From contig NZ_JAFLNE010000004.1 of the NCBI RefSeq assembly GCF_017313225.1, positions 124,001 through 188,000 on the forward strand: a stretch of 64,000 nt of DNA, read 5' to 3'. Made by a program: the position numbers and the translations under genes. The first letter of the stretch is position 1; every line of letters starts with the position of its first letter. The notes below the pieces were generated by a model. That model saw only the letters and a program-made list of their open reading frames with translations. It had not been told where the DNA came from and ran no database searches. This document shows positions 17,030 to 26,282 of this stretch, one piece after another. The stretch is from Allomuricauda sp. CAU 1633. Its GTDB lineage: Bacteria > Bacteroidota > Bacteroidia > Flavobacteriales > Flavobacteriaceae.

Positions 17030-17695
17030 ATGGATGTCTCCATTGAACCAAGCTGGAAAGCGCATTTACAACCGGAATTTGAAAAACCGTATTTTCAACA
17101 ATTGACCGACTTTGTGCGGTATGAATATCAAAATCACACTTGTTACCCAAAGGGTAAAGATATTTTTGCTGCGTTTGATCATTGTCCATTTCAAGAAACC
17201 AAAGTGGTGATCATTGGACAGGACCCCTATCATGGACCTAATCAGGCGAATGGATTATGTTTTTCGGTGAAGGATGGTATTCCGCACCCTCCATCCTTGG
17301 TCAACATATTCAAGGAAATAAAGGTGGATGTTGAAAAACCTTATCCCAAGAGCGGCAATTTGGAGCGATGGGCGGATCAAGGGGTTTTGTTGCTTAATGC
17401 TACTTTGACGGTAAGGGCGCATAATGCGGGAAGCCATCAGAACAAAGGCTGGGAGCAATTCACCGATGCTGTGATTAAAACCGTTTCCAGTAAATTGGAA
17501 GGGGTTGTATTCTTGCTTTGGGGTGGTTTTGCCAAGAAGAAATCGGCTTTGATTGATAAAACTAAGCACCACATCCTTACTTCGGGACATCCTTCACCCT
17601 TAAGTGCCAATAGAGGGCTGTGGTTTGGCAACCAACATTTTAGCAAAACCAATGGTTTGTTGTCCAAAATGGGGAGGTCATCCATAGATTGGTGA
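17030..17695 (+). CDS. ung: Uracil-DNA glycosylase, family 1
   Basis: Removes uracil from DNA as the first step of base excision repair. From the ATG at 17030 the protein has 221 residues, matching the family; an upstream TTG would add six residues. The water-activating loop GQDPYHG (Asp65), the HPPSL Pro-rich loop, the uracil-binding Asn in LLLNATLTV, and the minor-groove loop HPSPLS with catalytic His187 are all intact. Divergent from mutS2 across 160 bases with an exact -7 box. Expected to be fully active. Confidence 0.95.
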   Translation: MDVSIEPSWKAHLQPEFEKPYFQQLTDFVRYEYQNHTCYPKGKDIFAAFDHCPFQETKVVIIGQDPYHGPNQANGLCFSVKDGIPHPPSLVNIFKEIKVDVEKPYPKSGNLERWADQGVLLLNATLTVRAHNAGSHQNKGWEQFTDAVIKTVSSKLEGVVFLLWGGFAKKKSALIDKTKHHILTSGHPSPLSANRGLWFGNQHFSKTNGLLSKMGRSSIDW

Positions 17696-17767
17696 TGTTC
17701 AGCTAAATAGGTTTTGTAATTGTCCAGAATTCTGTATGTTTGGCCCCTTTAGCTGAAATGTCCCGAT

Positions 17768-18175
17768 TTGGAGAGATTGAAATCTATTTTATTGGTAGAT
17801 GACGACGAAACCACCAATTTGGTCAACAGCTTTTTTATAAGACAACTAGACAGCTCTTTACAAGTAAACAAAGCGCGTAATGGTAAGGAAGCCATTGCAT
17901 TTTTACAGAAAGCCTCCCCCAAAGAAGATTTGCCATGCTTATTGCTGTTGGACGTGAATATGTCCATCATGAATGGTTGGGAGTTCTTGGATGTCTATAC
18001 GGAAAAGTTTGGTGACCACTTGAAGGAGGATGTTGTTATTGTGGTGCTTACAGGAATGGACCTGGATGATAACGCCATGGCCATGACGCACCCCAGTGTT
18101 GTGGAAATGGTTCAGAAACCCTTGTCGGATATTAAGTTTCGGGCATTGGTTACCAAGCACTTTTTTAGTGATTAG
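17768..18175 (+). CDS. CheY-like single-domain response regulator
   Basis: A 135-residue receiver domain with no output domain. The acidic pair sits in LLVDDDE (residues 9-14), the phospho-acceptor is Asp62 in LLLDVNM, with Thr95 (VVLTGMD) and Lys117 (QKPLS), so the active site is complete. The frame starts with TTG at 17768; the only nearby ATG is out of frame, and the receiver fold needs these first residues. No histidine kinase is adjacent, so it is an orphan of the Bacteroidota Rcp1-like type with a NGWEFLD segment. Its last 11 bases overlap the convergent gene. Confidence 0.85.
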   Translation: MERLKSILLVDDDETTNLVNSFFIRQLDSSLQVNKARNGKEAIAFLQKASPKEDLPCLLLLDVNMSIMNGWEFLDVYTEKFGDHLKEDVVIVVLTGMDLDDNAMAMTHPSVVEMVQKPLSDIKFRALVTKHFFSD

Positions 18176-19019
18176 AATATAGAAAGGTATCTGCTGGTTT
18201 AATTTCTTCAATTAAATTTAAACTGAACAGCTTTTGTTGTACGCCCTCGAGTGTTTCTTCCGATAATTGCTCTTGCCCCCAAGTCGTTTTGGAAAGCCAT
18301 TCTTGAATATCTTCCAACTTCTGGTCATATCGGTTGGCCAAAGTGCGGTCAATGCTCGGAATTTGCTTAAACTCTTCTGTGTAGGTATTGATAACCTCTA
18401 AAATATGCTTTAATACCCCGGGTTGCGATTCTAAAAACGAGTCGGTGGCAGCGATCACAAAACAGGGCCATGGGGTAGGGCAGTCTCCCAGCCATTTAAA
18501 TGTGTGGTTATCCACCAAAGGTTTGGTGGTAAAGTGTTCCCACATGAAATAGGCCTCAGAACCTTCGGTCAGACTTTTAATGGCGCCATCCAGGTTATTT
18601 ATGATTTCAAACTCAAGTTTTTCAGGGTCCCATCCTTGATTTTGGGCATTTACATAGGCCATTAAGTGACTGCCACTACCGAAACGGCTTATGGCCACTT
18701 TATCGTTATTCAAATCTTGAATTGAACTTCTGGAACTATCTGCTGCAACGTGAATCCCCCAAAGTAGGGGAGAGGAAATAAACTCTTGGACAATTTTACT
18801 CGGATTTCCCTGTGAAATGCTTTTGATGATACCTTCGGTGAGAATTATGGCCAAATCCGATTCATTGTTCTCCAAAAGTTGGCACATTTTGCCCGTTCCT
18901 TCGGGAACATCGGTCCATTCAAGGTTGATGCCACGATCTTCAAAAGCGCCATCTTCCATAGCCAAATGCCAGGGTAGGTTAAAGTGCTCAGGAACTCCAA
19001 TTATTTTTACGGTCTTCAC
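18165..19019 (-). CDS. NMT1/THI5-like solute-binding domain protein, cytoplasmic
   Basis: A 284-residue periplasmic-binding-protein type II fold of the NMT1/SsuA group: VKIIGVPEHFNLPWHLAMEDGAFEDRG at the start, SDLAIILTEGIIK and KVAISRFGSGSHLMAYV. Unlike transported-substrate receptors it has no signal peptide or lipobox, and no ABC permease or ATPase is nearby, so it may be a cytoplasmic ligand-binding or enzymatic derivative. The start is GTG, chosen because the fold begins at once. It converges with the response regulator gene with an 11-base overlap of coding ends. Confidence 0.7.
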   Translation of the reverse strand: MKTVKIIGVPEHFNLPWHLAMEDGAFEDRGINLEWTDVPEGTGKMCQLLENNESDLAIILTEGIIKSISQGNPSKIVQEFISSPLLWGIHVAADSSRSSIQDLNNDKVAISRFGSGSHLMAYVNAQNQGWDPEKLEFEIINNLDGAIKSLTEGSEAYFMWEHFTTKPLVDNHTFKWLGDCPTPWPCFVIAATDSFLESQPGVLKHILEVINTYTEEFKQIPSIDRTLANRYDQKLEDIQEWLSKTTWGQEQLSEETLEGVQQKLFSLNLIEEIKPADTFLYSNH

Positions 19020-19098
19020 AAGATTTTATTAAGGTTGATTAAAAATATGGATTCCACTTGGTATCTTTTTAATTTACGGAAATTAAGTGAACAAAACT

Positions 19099-19980
19099 TT
19101 AGTTCAAATCGGAAGAAGCTATTTTCTCCAATGTAAATTGAATAAGTTCATCAATTGTTTTCCTCCCATTTTTAGAAAACTCGCCATTGGCTCGATTCGC
19201 GAGAATTGCATTTAACGAAATGGCTCGGTGTCCATGTAGTTTGGCTAATCCATAGATGGCCGAGGTCTCCATTTCAAGGTTGGTGATTTGATGATTTTGA
19301 TAGGAAAATGCTGCAAGTCGCTCATTGAATTCGGGTATAGCCGGAGTCAGTCGAAGACTTCTTCCTTGCGGACCGTAAAATCCTGAATTTGTGATTGTTA
19401 TTCCAAATCGTATACGATTTGATGTAAATTGGTATGCCAGTTTTTCATCAAAATCCACGGCATAAGGTCTGATATTATGGGTGTCCCAATCTAAGTAGTC
19501 ATTGAGCTTGGATTCCAAATCACTGTTGCGCGCCTGTCCACTGTCATAAAAGTGCAAAAGTCCATCAAGTCCAATAGCCGAGGAACTCAACACAAATGAA
19601 TCAATAGGGATGTCTGGCTGTATGCTTCCTGATGTACCAATCCGTATAAAACTGAGCTGTCTTTTTTCTGTCTTGATGGTTCGTGAAGCGAAATCAATGT
19701 TGGCCAGAGCGTCCAATTCGTTCAAAACAATGTCAATATTGTCCGTTCCAATACCTGTTGAAATGACTGTAATCCGTTTTCCTGAAACACTACCGGTATG
19801 GGTAACAAATTCCCGTTTTTTCTTTTTCAGTTCAACGGAGTCAAAATATTTGGAAACTTGAGATACACGGTCAGGATCACCTACAGTGATTATGGTATCT
19901 GCAATATCTTCGGGAAGAAGGTTGAGATGGTAGATGCTGCCATCAGAGTTCAGAATCAATTCTGAGCTGCCTAAGGACAT
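19099..19980 (-). CDS. Nucleoside phosphorylase (uridine phosphorylase-like)
   Basis: A 293-residue PNP/UDP phosphorylase family-1 protein that would cleave nucleosides with phosphate in salvage. Landmarks are the phosphate-binding GDPDRV (residues ~34-39), the sugar/phosphate loop RIGTSGSIQ, and the base-pocket motif NLEMETSAIYGLA. Length is somewhat above the 250 of E. coli Udp. Its start codon is 4 bases from the stop of the DUF1835 gene on the same strand, so the two form an operon. Base specificity (uridine or purine) cannot be fixed from the motifs alone. Confidence 0.85.
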   Translation of the reverse strand: MSLGSSELILNSDGSIYHLNLLPEDIADTIITVGDPDRVSQVSKYFDSVELKKKKREFVTHTGSVSGKRITVISTGIGTDNIDIVLNELDALANIDFASRTIKTEKRQLSFIRIGTSGSIQPDIPIDSFVLSSSAIGLDGLLHFYDSGQARNSDLESKLNDYLDWDTHNIRPYAVDFDEKLAYQFTSNRIRFGITITNSGFYGPQGRSLRLTPAIPEFNERLAAFSYQNHQITNLEMETSAIYGLAKLHGHRAISLNAILANRANGEFSKNGRKTIDELIQFTLEKIASSDLN

Positions 19981-19984
19981 ATAT

Positions 19985-20917
19985 CTAGAGCTTTAAAATA
20001 CGATTGGTATCGGTATTGTACAAGAAGTTATACTTTAAAGAACCTCCTAGATATAATTGATTATCACGTATTTGAGAATAATAATTATTCTTATTTTCTA
20101 ACACCTCCATACCTTTCTTTGTCAATTTGACAGGATTGAACGAATTGAACAAGGGTTTTAGGGAAGTGATGATGCGTTCATATTGCGAATCGCCAAACCC
20201 ATAAAATCCTTGATCGGTCAATAAATTACCTAAAAGTTCCTTTTTGGATTTAGGTTTTTGTGTGACGGAAACATCCAAAATGTGATTTTCCAATTCGTTT
20301 AGACCATTTTTAATGGTTGGAAAGCGCTTTAGATGGGTTTTGAGCGCATCAGAAAGATATTCAAATTGGAAATCATCATTATTGATAAGGTTTTCCAGGC
20401 GAATGGGATTATCACTGCAGTACAATTGCCAAACATAATCGGCATATTCTATATCGTCTTGGGTGAGCATAATCCTGTTCTCATAAAGCTCAATGAGCTT
20501 TTCATCACTCAGTTCGCTAAGACCATAAAATTTATCGGTATCATCCTCTTTGCCACTGCATACCAATGAGATTTCGGCATGCCTTCTATGGGTTTTCAGC
20601 CAGCTAAGTACAGCCAGCATATTGATTTGGCAGAATAAATCATACTCAAACCAAAGTACAATGTGGTCTTGTTGTTTGTGATTACAAAGCGAGCGATACT
20701 CTTTCAGTGTTTTTTCAACAAACCAAGACTTTGAAATCTTGTAGTTTTTGTTTAAAAATTCAAATCGTGTTTTCCAGAAAGATTCACTGCCAACCGTACA
20801 TAAAGTTTTGCCTTCGCAGAGCATCTCCCTCCATGTAATAATATCCCCCTGTACTTGTAGCGATTGTAATTTAGACGTGAAACTGTCCCCGTTGGTTATG
20901 TGCAACAGTGATTTCAT
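19985..20917 (-). CDS. DUF1835 domain protein
   Basis: A 310-residue cytoplasmic protein beginning SLLHITNGDSFTSKL, followed by GDIITWREMLCEG and HIVLWFEYDLFCQINML, the DUF1835 landmarks. A C-terminal helical part with GFYGFGDSQYERI belongs to the DUF3658-type extension. Family function is unknown. It lies immediately upstream of the nucleoside phosphorylase gene in the same operon. Confidence 0.8.
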   Translation of the reverse strand: MKSLLHITNGDSFTSKLQSLQVQGDIITWREMLCEGKTLCTVGSESFWKTRFEFLNKNYKISKSWFVEKTLKEYRSLCNHKQQDHIVLWFEYDLFCQINMLAVLSWLKTHRRHAEISLVCSGKEDDTDKFYGLSELSDEKLIELYENRIMLTQDDIEYADYVWQLYCSDNPIRLENLINNDDFQFEYLSDALKTHLKRFPTIKNGLNELENHILDVSVTQKPKSKKELLGNLLTDQGFYGFGDSQYERIITSLKPLFNSFNPVKLTKKGMEVLENKNNYYSQIRDNQLYLGGSLKYNFLYNTDTNRILKL

Positions 20918-21040
20918 TTTCAGTTCAGTTTTCGTTGGTTAGGAAGAATAAAAGTAAGATTTATAGCAAGAACACAAAAATTTTTTCATAAAACATTGGT
21001 TTTCAATATTCAGATTTAACATGGAAAAGGGTTGAAATCA

Positions 21041-21370
21041 TCAACCGCCAACTCTTTTTACGGAAAATCCATGGTCTTTTAAAAAGTCCATGATCTTATC
21101 ACGATAATCCCCTTGGATAATGATGGAATCGTTTTTATAACTTCCACCTACGCCCAAAAAGGTCTTGAGGTCCTTCGTCAATTTCTTAAAATCCGAATCA
21201 GCTCCGTTGTACCCTTCCAAAATAGTGATAGGTTTGCCTTTTCGTTTTTCGTACTTGCAGATAATGGGGTCGTCTTGAAGCCAATAATCGGGCTTTTCAC
21301 TTTTATTTTCAGTATTTTCCTCAGGAACATGGTCTGGAAACAAGTTCTTGAGTTGATCCTGCAGGTCCAT
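21041..21370 (-). CDS. SUI1/YciH-type translation initiation factor homologue
   Basis: A 109-residue protein. The N-terminal ~35 residues are a charged linker; the remainder is a SUI1/eIF1 fold: KRKGKPITILEGYNG, DFKKLTKDLKTFLGVGGS, then IIIQGDYRDKIMDFLKDHGF. This matches bacterial YciH, which binds the 30S subunit and affects initiation fidelity under stress. It starts 3 bases after the stop of the upstream oxygenase gene, so the two are co-transcribed. Confidence 0.85.
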   Translation of the reverse strand: MDLQDQLKNLFPDHVPEENTENKSEKPDYWLQDDPIICKYEKRKGKPITILEGYNGADSDFKKLTKDLKTFLGVGGSYKNDSIIIQGDYRDKIMDFLKDHGFSVKRVGG

Positions 21371-21373
21371 ATC

Positions 21374-22324
21374 TTATTTTTTTATCAATCCGAGTTCAAT
21401 CAAACGTTCATGAAGGTATTCCCCTGCGGTGGTGTCTTCAAATCCTTTTGGATGTTTTTCATCTACACAATCCTCCAAACAGTTTAATGGCATTTCGCTA
21501 ATGGGGTGCATAAAAAACGGAATGGAATAACGGGAGGTGCCCCACAGTTCCTTGGGTGGGTTCACCACCTGGTGAATTGTGGATTTTAATTTATTGTTGG
21601 TCAATCGGGAAAGCATGTCTCCAACATTGATCATCAGTTCATTGGGTTGGGCAATGGCATCTACCCATTCGCCTTCATGGTTTTGTACTTGCAATCCTTT
21701 CCCGTGGGCTCCCATGAGTAAGGTAATTAGATTGATGTCCCCGTGAGCTGCGGCACGCACCGCATTTTTCGGTTCTGCGGTAATAGGAGGGTAGTGGATG
21801 GGCCGTAAGATGGAATTTCCATTTTTAATGTATTCATCAAAATAGGTTTCTTCCAATCCCAAATGCAAAGCCAAAGCCCTAAGCACATATTGGGCTGTTT
21901 TTTCCAGCATTTTATAAGTTTCCTTACCTACGGCATTGAATTTTGGAAGTTCGGCCACGGTAACATTGTCCGGATATTCAGCTTCCAGTTTTGGATTGCT
22001 CTCCACATACTGTCCAAAATGCCAAAACTCCTTCAAATCCCCTTCTTTTTTTCCTTTGGCATGTTCTTTTCCAAAGGAGGTGTACCCCCGTTGACCGCCA
22101 ATGCCCTCAATCTCATAGGTGTCCTTTACGTCCTGGGGCAGTTGAAAAAACTTTTTGATTTCCGAATAAAGGTCTTCCACAAGCTGGTCGGACAAAAAAT
22201 GTCCACTCAACGCCACAAATCCGATATCTTCAAAAGCAGCTCCTATCTCTTTGACAAATTTTTCTTTTCTGACGGGGTCCCCAGATACAAAATCTTCTAG
22301 GTTTACACTTGGAATTGCACTCAT
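21374..22324 (-). CDS. 2OG-Fe(II) oxygenase, isopenicillin-N-synthase-like
   Basis: A 316-residue dioxygenase. The N-terminal DIOX_N domain (IPSVNLEDFV, FEDIGFVALSGH) precedes the double-stranded beta-helix domain with the iron triad HGD (AAHGDINLITLL) and the distal His in STIHQVVNP, followed by the 2-oxoglutarate-binding RYSIPFF arginine. All key residues are present, so it should use Fe(II), oxygen and 2-oxoglutarate to hydroxylate or oxidise a small molecule. Bacterial relatives of this plant-like group are often unassigned. First gene of an operon with the SUI1 protein and divergent from the E1 dehydrogenase gene. Confidence 0.85.
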   Translation of the reverse strand: MSAIPSVNLEDFVSGDPVRKEKFVKEIGAAFEDIGFVALSGHFLSDQLVEDLYSEIKKFFQLPQDVKDTYEIEGIGGQRGYTSFGKEHAKGKKEGDLKEFWHFGQYVESNPKLEAEYPDNVTVAELPKFNAVGKETYKMLEKTAQYVLRALALHLGLEETYFDEYIKNGNSILRPIHYPPITAEPKNAVRAAAHGDINLITLLMGAHGKGLQVQNHEGEWVDAIAQPNELMINVGDMLSRLTNNKLKSTIHQVVNPPKELWGTSRYSIPFFMHPISEMPLNCLEDCVDEKHPKGFEDTTAGEYLHERLIELGLIKK

Positions 22325-22391
22325 GCCATCAATTTTTTGATTACGTTCAAAAGTAATGAATAATGCTGAACGTTCTGAATTTTGAAGTGGG

Positions 22392-24413
22392 ATGGATGGC
22401 TTTTTTACTACATTTATCCCGTTGAATTTTCAAGATATGCGATATCACATTGGGGATTTGGATCACCAAAAGTTACGGGACCTATACTTGGGAATGCTAA
22501 AGCCCAGAATGATTGAGGAAAAGATGCTGATTTTGTTGAGGCAGGGCAAGATTTCCAAATGGTTCAGTGGAATAGGGCAGGAGGCCATTTCAGTGGGCGT
22601 GACCCAAGCCCTGAAAGCAGAAGAGTACATCCTTCCCATGCACCGAAACTTAGGGGTTTTTACTTCCCGAAACATACCCTTACATCGATTATTTTCTCAA
22701 TGGCAGGGAAAGCGGAGTGGTTTTACCCAGGGTCGCGACCGAAGCTTTCATTTTGGCACCCAAGAATATAAGATTGTTGGGATGATTTCGCATTTAGGCC
22801 CTCAATTGGGAGTAGCGGATGGAATCGCGTTGGCCGATTTATTGGGAAGGAAAAAGCGGGTCACAGCTGTCTTTACGGGCGAAGGTGCTACCAGCGAAGG
22901 GGATTTCCACGAGGCCTTGAATATTGCCTCAGTTTGGAACCTTCCCGTTTTGTTTTGCATCGAAAATAATGGATACGGATTGTCCACCCCCACTAATGAA
23001 CAGTACAACTGTGAGAATCTAGCAGATAGGGCCAAAGGTTATGGTATGGAATCCCGAATCATTGACGGCAACAACATTTTGGAGGTTTACACCAAGGTGG
23101 ACGAACTCTGTAAAGCTATGCGAAAACGGCCGCGCCCCATGCTATTGGAGTTTAAAACCTTCAGGATGCGAGGTCACGAGGAGGCCAGCGGCACCAAATA
23201 CGTTCCAGAAAAGCTGATGGACAAATGGGCCAAGAAAGACCCTATTGCCAACTACGAATCTTTTCTTTTGGAGGAAAACATCATTTCCCAAGGGGAGATT
23301 GAAAAGCTTAAGGAGGAAATTTCCGAAGAAATCAATGAGAATTTGAAAATGGCTTTTGACGAATCTCCAGTTTCTTTTGATGAAACTAAAGAGTTAAATG
23401 AAGTTTATCAATATTTTGACTACCAGCATATTGAACCAATAGAAGAATTGGAGAATATTCGCTTTGTAGATGCCATTTCCCAAGGCTTGGAACAATCAAT
23501 GTACCGTCATAACGAATTGATCATCATGGGTCAAGACATTGCCGATTATGGCGGGGTTTTTAAAATTACCGAAGGCTTCACCTCTAAGTTTGGTAAGAGT
23601 AGAGTCCGAAATACGCCTATATGTGAATCTGCCATTGTTTCCACAGCTATGGGATTGTCCATTAATGGAATGAAGGCAGTTGTTGAAATGCAATTTGCGG
23701 ATTTTGTTAGTTCCGGATTCAATCCCATCGTTAATTATCTGGCAAAAGTGCACTACCGCTGGAACGAAAAAGCAGATGTGGTCATTAGGATGCCTTGTGG
23801 CGGTGGAGTGGGAGCAGGACCCTTCCATTCCCAGACCAATGAGGCGTGGTTTACCAAAACCCCTGGACTCAAAGTGGTGTATCCTGCTTTTCCTGCAGAT
23901 GCTAAAGGATTGTTGAATACAGCCATCAACGACCCCAACCCTGTGCTTTTCTTTGAGCATAAAGGACTGTACCGAAGTGTATACGGCGATGTTCCCAAGG
24001 ATTATTACACCCTGCCCTTTGGAAAGGCCAATTTACTAAGGACTGGAAACTCCATTACCGTGGTCAGTTATGGCGCTGGGGTGCATTGGGCCATGGAAGT
24101 ATTGGAAAAACATCCAAATATTGACGCAGATCTCGTAGATTTACGAACACTTCAACCTCTTGATATGGATACTGTCTTCACTTCGGTGAAAAAGACAGGA
24201 AAGCTAATAATTTTACAAGAAGATACGTTGTTTGGCGGTATAGCCAGTGATATTTCAGCAATGGTCATGGAAGAATGTTTTCAGTATTTGGACGCTCCCG
24301 TTAAGCGAGTGGGAAGCTTGGAAACTCCCGTTCCCTTTGCCAAAGCGCTGGAGGAAAACTATCTACCCAAACAGCGGTTTGAATCAGAATTATTGAACCT
24401 TTATGCTTACTAG
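22392..24413 (+). CDS. Branched-chain 2-oxoacid dehydrogenase E1, fused alpha-beta
   Basis: A 673-residue thiamine-diphosphate enzyme with E1 alpha (residues ~20-330) and E1 beta (~350-670) in one chain, typical of Bacteroidota. Alpha: GIGQEAISVG, the ThDP motif GEGATSEGDFHEALN ... ENNGYGLSTP, and the RMRGHEEASGTKY phosphorylation-loop equivalent. Beta: DIADYGGVFKITEGF, VEMQFADF, RMPCGGGVGAGPFHSQ. It would decarboxylate branched-chain 2-oxoacids and acylate E2 lipoyl groups; E2 and E3 are not in the window. The ATG at 22437 (MRYHIGD) is an alternative start that fits relatives better and leaves more room for a promoter. Confidence 0.9.
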   Translation: MDGFFTTFIPLNFQDMRYHIGDLDHQKLRDLYLGMLKPRMIEEKMLILLRQGKISKWFSGIGQEAISVGVTQALKAEEYILPMHRNLGVFTSRNIPLHRLFSQWQGKRSGFTQGRDRSFHFGTQEYKIVGMISHLGPQLGVADGIALADLLGRKKRVTAVFTGEGATSEGDFHEALNIASVWNLPVLFCIENNGYGLSTPTNEQYNCENLADRAKGYGMESRIIDGNNILEVYTKVDELCKAMRKRPRPMLLEFKTFRMRGHEEASGTKYVPEKLMDKWAKKDPIANYESFLLEENIISQGEIEKLKEEISEEINENLKMAFDESPVSFDETKELNEVYQYFDYQHIEPIEELENIRFVDAISQGLEQSMYRHNELIIMGQDIADYGGVFKITEGFTSKFGKSRVRNTPICESAIVSTAMGLSINGMKAVVEMQFADFVSSGFNPIVNYLAKVHYRWNEKADVVIRMPCGGGVGAGPFHSQTNEAWFTKTPGLKVVYPAFPADAKGLLNTAINDPNPVLFFEHKGLYRSVYGDVPKDYYTLPFGKANLLRTGNSITVVSYGAGVHWAMEVLEKHPNIDADLVDLRTLQPLDMDTVFTSVKKTGKLIILQEDTLFGGIASDISAMVMEECFQYLDAPVKRVGSLETPVPFAKALEENYLPKQRFESELLNLYAY

Positions 24414-24501
24414 AAAAAAAGTGTTAACGTTTTTTTAACAAAACAAAACACTAATTCTGGTGTCTCACACGTATATATGTAAACTAAAACTCCAAATTCT
24501 T

Positions 24502-24984
24502 ATGGTAAAACAATTCTTTTTTGTTGCATTGGCGGGAATAGTATTTGCGTCGTGCTCGGTTTCCAAAAATGCAAGGAGCCAACAGAACCTCATGAGTGGT
24601 ACTTGGTCCCTGGACAACATTTCTTATGAAAACAATTCGGGTAATTTTAAATCCGTCATCTTTAATGATGCCGAGGATATTTGCTTTGAGGGCAGTGACT
24701 GGTTCTTTCGGGACAATAACAGCACCGGTAGATATACCATAGCCCAAAGCACGCTTTGCAACGGGGGCGACCGTTTTTTTAGATGGTCCGTGGTTGAGCC
24801 TTCCCAGAACTACAGCAGTCAGTTGCAGTTCAAGTTTATCGATGAAAACCGAAAGGACATATCTGGGGGATATGGCTATCGTTTGAACATTGTAAACCTA
24901 ACGGAACAAGCCATGACCTTAAAATCCAACGTATCGGTTGACGGACAACCAGTAACCATAGTCTACGAATTCTCAAAAAAATAA
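24502..24984 (+). CDS. Lipocalin-like lipoprotein
   Basis: From the ATG at 24502 the 160-residue product starts with a lipoprotein signal (VKQFFFVALAGIVFASC); an upstream in-frame ATG would place 14 polar residues before it and is rejected. The mature part has the GTWSLDNISYE motif, FRDNNSTGRYTI and paired strands ending TIVYEF, a lipocalin-like beta barrel. It is followed after 4 bases by an OmpA-type lipoprotein, so the two are co-transcribed envelope proteins. Confidence 0.8.
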   Translation: MVKQFFFVALAGIVFASCSVSKNARSQQNLMSGTWSLDNISYENNSGNFKSVIFNDAEDICFEGSDWFFRDNNSTGRYTIAQSTLCNGGDRFFRWSVVEPSQNYSSQLQFKFIDENRKDISGGYGYRLNIVNLTEQAMTLKSNVSVDGQPVTIVYEFSKK

Positions 24985-24988
24985 TTAC

Positions 24989-25681
24989 ATGAAAAATATC
25001 TTATTAAAAAGTACAACTGCTTTTTTGGCCCTAACGCTAATTATAAGCTGTGATGCAGTGAAAAATGCCAATAACACCCAAAAAGGAGCTGCTATCGGTG
25101 CCGGTGGAGGTGCTGTTATCGGTGGAATTATTGGTAATAATGTTGGAAGTGGAAATACCGCCCTTGGTGCCATTATCGGAGCCGTTGTTGGTGGTGCTGC
25201 TGGAGGCTACATCGGCAACCGCATGGATCGCCAAGCTGAGCGTATTGAGGAAGAGATTCCAGGTGCAGAGGTTAAGCGTGTAGGAGAGGGAATCAATGTA
25301 ACCTTCAATGAAGATGCCGGTGTATATTTTGATACCAACAAGTCCGAAGTTAAAGGAACTTCAGCAGAGACATTGAACAAATTGGCTGGTATATTTATGG
25401 AATACCCTAAATCCATTATTTTGGTGGAAGGCCATACCGATAGTGCTGGAAGCGATGAGTATAACTGGAAGCTGTCCCAGCAAAGAGCTGAGTCGGTAAC
25501 AAGCTATTTGGTTTCCAAAGGAATTTCAAGTGGCAGGTTCACCACAAAATGGTATGGAGAAACGCAACCGCGTGAAAGCAATGATACCGCGGAAGGAAAA
25601 GCGGCAAACCGACGTGTGGAGTTGGCTATCATGGCCAGTGAGGAATTGAAAGAGGAAGCCTATGAACAGACCAAAGGGTAA
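24989..25681 (+). CDS. OmpA-family lipoprotein with glycine-zipper
   Basis: A 230-residue lipoprotein (lipobox LIISC, Cys21). Residues ~32-75 form a glycine-zipper (AAIGAGGGAVIGGIIGNN, then GAIIGAVVGGAAGGYIG), which inserts in or spans the outer membrane. The C-terminal OmpA peptidoglycan-binding domain (~105-220) has VYFDTNKSEV, VEGHTDSAGSDEYN and the NRRVELAI end, with the Asp and Arg that hold diaminopimelate. It anchors the outer membrane to the wall. Second gene of a two-gene operon ending at a strong terminator. Confidence 0.9.
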   Translation: MKNILLKSTTAFLALTLIISCDAVKNANNTQKGAAIGAGGGAVIGGIIGNNVGSGNTALGAIIGAVVGGAAGGYIGNRMDRQAERIEEEIPGAEVKRVGEGINVTFNEDAGVYFDTNKSEVKGTSAETLNKLAGIFMEYPKSIILVEGHTDSAGSDEYNWKLSQQRAESVTSYLVSKGISSGRFTTKWYGETQPRESNDTAEGKAANRRVELAIMASEELKEEAYEQTKG

Positions 25682-25706
25682 TAACCAATTTCAAGATAAC
25701 CAGAAG

Positions 25707-25734
25707 GCCCGATGTATTGCATCGGGCTTTTTTT
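25707..25734 (+). terminator. Rho-independent terminator
   Basis: Perfect stem GCCCGATG/CATCGGGC with a five-base loop, followed by seven T residues, 25 bases after the OmpA-type lipoprotein stop. Confidence 0.9.
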
Positions 25735-25833
25735 ATGGTAATCCGCTATGTTAATTAACAATAATTTGAAATTGGGCAGATTCTAAAATGTAAGAAAATC
25801 ACTATCTTAAAGGAAAATTTAGAAGTCGCAAAT

Positions 25834-26163
25834 ATGGCTCCCGTTGCCGAACAAAATACCCATCAAGTTCAGGAACTCTTGGTCCGCTTGGAGCGGAACA
25901 ATAAGGTGATACAGCGACTTTCCAAAAAATTGACTTCCTATACCTGCGAACCCAATAACCCGTCCTGCTTTGAAAAACTGTACGAGATAAAGAACAGTTT
26001 TAAGACCTTCCGAAAGCATCAAGAACACATTGCAGAGCTATTAAAAAGCCAAAAAGATGATGCTAGGGAATTGAAGCAAAAAATTGAACTTCATTTGGAG
26101 CGTTTCAAACAATTGGAAAAAGCCATTGCCGGATATCTCTTGGGCACTCAACAGCATCATTGA
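25834..26163 (+). CDS. Small coiled-coil hypothetical protein
   Basis: A 109-residue, highly charged, cytoplasmic protein predicted to be two long helices (QVQELLVRLERNNKVIQRLSK and DARELKQKIELHLERFKQL) joined by a short loop containing two Cys residues (TCEPNNPSC), which suggests a helical hairpin. No catalytic motif. It is flanked by terminators or promoters on both sides and seems monocistronic. I do not recognise a family. Confidence 0.65.
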   Translation: MAPVAEQNTHQVQELLVRLERNNKVIQRLSKKLTSYTCEPNNPSCFEKLYEIKNSFKTFRKHQEHIAELLKSQKDDARELKQKIELHLERFKQLEKAIAGYLLGTQQHH

Positions 26164-26227
26164 ACTTTTCTTCCTCCACCATCTACATATGACTCCAATT
26201 TATTGGAAAAGTTAAAGGGCAATCTGT

Positions 26228-26257
26228 TTTGTACTCTTTCAAACATGCGTAATATTG
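26228..26257 (+). promoter_or_regulatory. Putative promoter of the EamA transporter gene
   Basis: TTTG (26228-26231), an 18-base spacer, then TAATATTG (26250-26257), one mismatch from TAnnTTTG, 26 bases before the start codon. Confidence 0.4.
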
Positions 26258-26282
26258 CAAGGCAATCGCCTAATAATATGCT